64,000 nucleotides of DNA. It comes from Cynocephalus volans (lineage: Eukaryota > Chordata > Mammalia > Dermoptera > Cynocephalidae). This document shows positions 60,195 through 64,000 of the stretch, in pieces (positions within the stretch are counted from its first letter, which is position 1; the number at the start of each line of letters is the position of its first letter). The stretch spans positions 82,034,501 through 82,098,500 of the forward strand of contig NC_084467.1 in assembly GCF_027409185.1 (NCBI RefSeq). The letters run 5' to 3'. The position numbers were made by a program, and so were the translations under genes. The notes below the pieces were generated by a model that worked only from the letters and a program-made list of their open reading frames with translations, searched no databases and was not told the DNA's origin.

Positions 60195-60570
60195 TATTAT
60201 TTGAGAACCTTTGATATTCATTCAGTAAATATTAATGGGTAACTACTCCATGCCAGGAGTAATCCTGTCCTCAAAGGAGAAAGACAAGCAAAAGGACTAC
60301 TTGAATTGTTATGTGCTTTTATAGAGGTGGGTACCAAGTGCAATGAGAATGTACAAAAGAGCACCAAGTACAAAGTCAGGCGGGGAAGGAAGGGAGAGAG
60401 GGAGATGCACAGCTAGAATCATCACATGTGAGATGAGTCCTTGAGAACTATGAGTTAACCAGATGAAAGGAACACATGCATAGAAATGTGAGTAAGTACC
60501 CAGACAGTCATGGGACCGTGTATGGTTGGGTGTGTCTGCAGTTTAGGAACAATGGCAGGGAGTAGTAGGA
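60195..60570 (-). repeat. L2 LINE fragment
   Basis: Antisense L2 3' part (tcattcagtaaatattaatg, actccatgccaggagtaatc) continuing into body-like sequence (ggaacacatgcatagaaatg). Confidence 0.6.
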
Positions 60571-61635
60571 AATACCATGAAAACTTCTTTAATGTTGACA
60601 TTCTAGAGAAAAATATAAAAGTCACAATTCTGTAATGTTTCTTTATATTGAAAACACCATCTTAAGGATTTTAGGGTGACCATCCTGGCTCCTTTTAACA
60701 CACAAAATATTTAGGATCATCAGGGGAGATTTCGGACCACCATCTGCCAAAGAATAAGTGAAATACCCGTAATGACCTCAGAAATTACTGAACTTGGAGG
60801 CTGAAGAAGGGTCGCTAAGAATCCCCAGGACTACTTTCAACAGAACATCAGACACCATTTTTCAGGACATGGGGTCATAGTAGTATGGAGGGTTGATTTT
60901 TGTGAATGAAATCAAATTTATGCATTGCATAAATTGTGGTGCCGTCATGTAATTTGTGGCATTCCTTTTTCCACTGGACACAATGGACCAGAAATAGAAC
61001 ACTAGAAAAGTTAATAAAATTTTATTTTTTTCTCACATTGTATGTTTGCCTATGAAGAAATTCTTCCTTGCCAATTTTGCTAAAATAGAGAGAAGCACAG
61101 ATAAAGAAGAGACACCACTTCATTAGGTTGACTCCAGGGGAGTGATCCAGGTAGTGCCCTAGTGTACTCAGGGGGGCATGTTTTCTCTTTGCAGATTCAA
61201 TCCTGAAGTACTGTTGTCATTCCTTGAACTTGAATAACATTTTCTGGGTAGTGGGTAGAATGAGGTAAATTAATAAGGGGAGTATATCCTTGAAGCAGGC
61301 TGGGCAAATTCCTATGATGCTAGAACACTGCAAGTTTCCAGGAGAGGCAGGTGCTTGTGACTCTTGGCCCCACCCACTGCAAGTTCAGAAAAGACAGGTT
61401 ACTTAATAAGGGGATAAACATATGCTCAATTACACTTTGGTGTAATCTGGTGGACAAAAACATTAACTAGGAGTCCACTCTCCTGAGCCTTCAACTTAAA
61501 CACTGAAGAGTTTCCTGTCTTACCACCCCTGACTGTGGCATGGTTTGACTCACTCCTTATGAATTCTAAACAGGTCATCTCCAGCCTAGCTTGAAGTGAG
61601 TCACTCGTTTTCTGTGTCTTTCCTGTGAGATATGG
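60571..61635. other. Intergenic, nothing recognisable
   Basis: No exon or repeat could be assigned. Confidence 0.5.
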
Positions 61636-61751
61636 GGGATGGTGTGTGTGTGTGAGTGTGGGATGTGTGTACGTGTGTTTGTTGCTTTTTGGCAAATGCC
61701 ACAGAGCAATGTGTGTGATTTCAATGAATAATCAAAATACACTGTGGAGTT

Positions 61752-61791
<40 letters not shown>

Positions 61792-61810
61792 ACACACACA
61801 CACACAAACA
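61636..61810. repeat. TG/CA dinucleotide microsatellites
   Basis: An imperfect (TG)n stretch at about 61640-61680 and a longer (CA)n tract at 61754-61806 with single-base interruptions. They produce the low-complexity minus-strand frames seen here. Confidence 0.95.
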
Positions 61811-62382
61811 TTATGGTCCAACCATTGAAAATTTAGAAATTCTGACTTAATGGGCCTAGAGCCAAGGCCCGGGAACTGGTTTTTGTTTTTGTTTTTTTGG
61901 GTTTTTTTTGTAATTTTAAACTCTTTTAAAGTAGATAAAACATGGACATTGTAATAAAATTAAATAGTATAAAAGAGTAACAGTGAAAAGTAAGACTTCT
62001 TCTCACCCCAGTCTCCTAGTTCCTTTGTCCATAGGCAATTACTATTTCCAGTTCCTTGTGTGTCATTCCAGAGATTTTCTGTGCATATGAACAGATAGTA
62101 AAATGTTTCTCCTTCTTTTAAACAGAAGTGATAGCATCCTCTTCTCACTGTTTTGAACCTTGTCAGGCACAATTTTTTAAAAAGCTCTCCAAGAGGTTTT
62201 AGGCAAACTCTTCATTAAGAGCCCCTTATAAAAGCTATGCCTCTGTTCCTCACAAAAAGCTACAGACACATCTATTAAAAATCTTTTACATCCCCTTTCA
62301 GGTGTTCACCAACTTCCTAATATCCAGGGTCTAAATTCATCTGGTTAAGAATCCCTGACCTAGGGTGTTTAACGTAAGAATG
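61811..62382. other. Intergenic, possible old repeat
   Basis: A G/T-rich low-complexity start and a LINE-like stretch (61920-62165), not assigned. Confidence 0.4.
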
Positions 62383-62545
62383 TGCAGTGCTGTCAGATAA
62401 AATACAGGACACCCAGTTAAATTTGAAATTCAGATAGGCAACAAGTAATTTTTTAGTATAAGTATATCCCATGCAATATTTGCAATATATGAAATTCAAA
62501 TTTAAGTGAAAATCCTGTATTTTTATTTGCTATGTATTTTTATTT
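62383..62545. mobile_element. Palindromic DNA-transposon MITE (family not named)
   Basis: Left arm gataaaatacaggacaccca with gttaaatttgaaattcagat; the right arm repeats it inverted (gaaattcaaatttaagtgaa, atcctgtatttttatttgct). A long imperfect hairpin of the type seen in MER-class MITEs. Confidence 0.65.
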
Positions 62546-63251
62546 GAAACCCTATGAAAAATTCTGATTCATTGGAAGTTATTTCAACTAATTCTCTAGA
62601 ATGCCCTGTATTAGAGATGACCTAGGTTGTCATAATAGGATCAGGCCCTTCAGGTTAAAGCCAAATACTCCAAGCTTAACCAGAAATTGAATATCTATTA
62701 GCTTATTTCACAATAAGTGGCTTTAATTTGCTGTGTTTTATCTCGTGGTATAAAACTGTATTGTTACAGTTAAGTGGCCACTGAAATAAAAAATAACTCG
62801 AATTTATAATACAGTAAATTATCTTATTTTCAAAGAGCTTAAAATACTAAAATCTGAGCTATTTTGGTTTTTAAAATAAACATTAAAATCTTACATTTAA
62901 AATTTGGACAAGGATGAAGAGAACCAGCCCAGAGGTAAGTATTTATTATTGATTATTTAAATCATCTTTATTATCAACAAAGAAATCATTAAGCATTTAC
63001 TTAAATGGTGTAAAGTTCTGACATGGAGGATACAAAATTGTGATTTCTGATTTTTTAAGTAAATCAATAACATGTTATAATAAATATCAAATGACAAAGA
63101 GTTACAAATGTTAGAATTCTGATATGAAAATACGTAGACAATGGAAGCAAGGATTATCATAACGGGTGTGATTCTGTTACAAAAGAGATGGGAAAAAAGT
63201 TGTAATTCTGATAGATCCTAAATATCCCAAACACATCTGAATAGACTCAAT
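62546..63251. other. Intergenic, nothing recognisable
   Basis: AT-rich; a GTAAGT following a purine-rich stretch at 62935 is noted among the rejected items. Confidence 0.5.
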
Positions 63252-63266
63252 AAAATTAAAATTTAT

Positions 63267-63434
63267 GGGGCCAGCCCGTGGCTCACTTGGGAGAGTGTGG
63301 TGCTGATAACACCAAGGCCCACGTGTTCGGATCCCTATATAGGGATGGCCGGTTAGCTCACTCGCTGAGCATGGTGCTGACAACACCAAGTCAAGGGTTA
63401 AGATCCCTTTACCGGTCATCTTCTGAAAAAAAAA
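63267..63434 (+). mobile_element. CYN-type dimeric tRNA-derived SINE
   Basis: Two consecutive tRNA-Ile-like units. Unit 1: agcccgtggctcacttggga, ggtgctgataacaccaaggc, gttcggatcccta. Unit 2: atggccggttagctcactcg, ggtgctgacaacaccaagtc, gggttaagatcccttt. A-rich tail. Perfect 15-bp target-site duplication AAAATTAAAATTTAT at 63252-63266 and 63435-63449. Confidence 0.93.
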
Positions 63435-63449
63435 AAAATTAAAATTTAT

Positions 63450-64000
63450 TAAAAAAAATTAAAATTTATTATTCTATTTTGGATTTGTTCTCACCTAGTA
63501 GCTAAGATACATTTTTATTTCCTTCACTGTTAATCTGCATAGAATTCAGAGAGTGGTGTGCTGATGTTTAACAATCGACTCTCCAATGGATAAAACAGCC
63601 CTGATTTGTAGCGTTTGCCAGTTTCCATGGTGTAAATATTCTCACTGTGTCTGATATCAAGCTAACATTTTCAGCAACCTGTTTGCAAAATTCCTGAGAA
63701 TTTAACAATTGGCTTTTGTGAGCCTGTACAAGCTGATTTTATTTGCATAAGTTCACATGATGCACTTGACTGGATTTCAGAAAAAGAAAATAGTGATCTG
63801 TGTTCTCTTTGTTAATCAATATGCATATCTTGAAATTTGTCAATGTAGACAAAAACAAAATAAAACAAAACAGAAACCAACAAGCAAACAAACAAAAACC
63901 CCCAACAAAAAGAAAAAAACATAGGAATAATTTAAAAATTTAATTAGAGAATTTTAAATGGGGTTGGGAAAGTGCAATAAACACTTCCAGAAATCTATAA
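63450..64000. other. Intergenic, nothing recognisable
   Basis: A-rich and AAAC-rich near 63850-63920; no exon or repeat assigned. Confidence 0.5.

Noticed and set aside
62905..62940. Possible exon ending at a GTAAGT donor (62936)
   Set aside because: Only the donor and a short purine-rich stretch (GAAGAGAACCAGCCCAGAG) are seen; there is no convincing acceptor or recognisable peptide.
63267..63434. Possible tandem tRNA-Ile genes
   Set aside because: tRNA-like A and B boxes are present, but the cloverleaf is degraded and a poly-A tail and target-site duplication show a SINE insertion.

Overview
The window is nuclear DNA of a placental mammal, most likely a colugo (flying lemur, Dermoptera, e.g. 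Galeopterus). Two exons encode the C-terminal half of DR1, a near-invariant vertebrate transcription repressor. The rest is mammalian interspersed repeat: L1, L2, MIR, MaLR/ERVL LTRs, Tigger and hAT elements. The order-level call rests on at least nine copies of a tRNA-Ile-like SINE, in monomer and dimer forms, that fits the CYN family known from colugos. This was matched from memory, not by search.

Layout. 1-12.5 kb is the 3' half of DR1 on the + strand: an intron, an internal coding exon (4591-4754), a 5.6-kb intron, and the last exon (10390 to about 12455) with the stop codon at 10534-10536 and two candidate poly(A) signals. From 12.5 kb to the end I see no functional protein-coding gene. 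It reads as the intergenic region 3' of DR1, built from layered transposon insertions. 12.9-24 kb holds old L1, MLT1, MER20 and L2 copies, a U2 snRNA fragment, a diverged local duplication and an L1 broken by SINEs. 25.8-30.5 kb is a MaLR/ERVL-like remnant containing an internally deleted L1-type element and an MST-like LTR, followed by an ERVL LTR. 31-34 kb holds a SINE, an L1 3' end and a probable processed pseudogene of an unidentified gene. 34.6-41 kb is a Tigger-like DNA transposon split by a second internally deleted L1-type element, with a HAL1-like element carrying about 80-bp 5' monomers directly beyond it. 41-48 kb holds L1 3' ends and a possible LTR. 48.7-49.9 kb is a processed pseudogene of PHAX on the minus strand. 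52-56.5 kb is a long L1 split by a SINE and two MLT1 LTRs. 57.5-64 kb holds an L1, more SINEs, a CA microsatellite and a palindromic MITE.

The best candidates for something undescribed are the L1-derived non-autonomous composites. Two elements (25895-27427 and about 35663-37694, both minus strand) share a 5' region, a 3' end and almost no ORF sequence between them. One carries a 105-bp tandem array. A third element (37932-41003) keeps ORF1 and the 3' end of ORF2 behind about 80-bp promoter-like repeats. Most insertion boundaries are supported by target-site duplications read directly from the sequence. Repeat family names come from recall of consensus sequences and should be confirmed with RepeatMasker and a colugo library.
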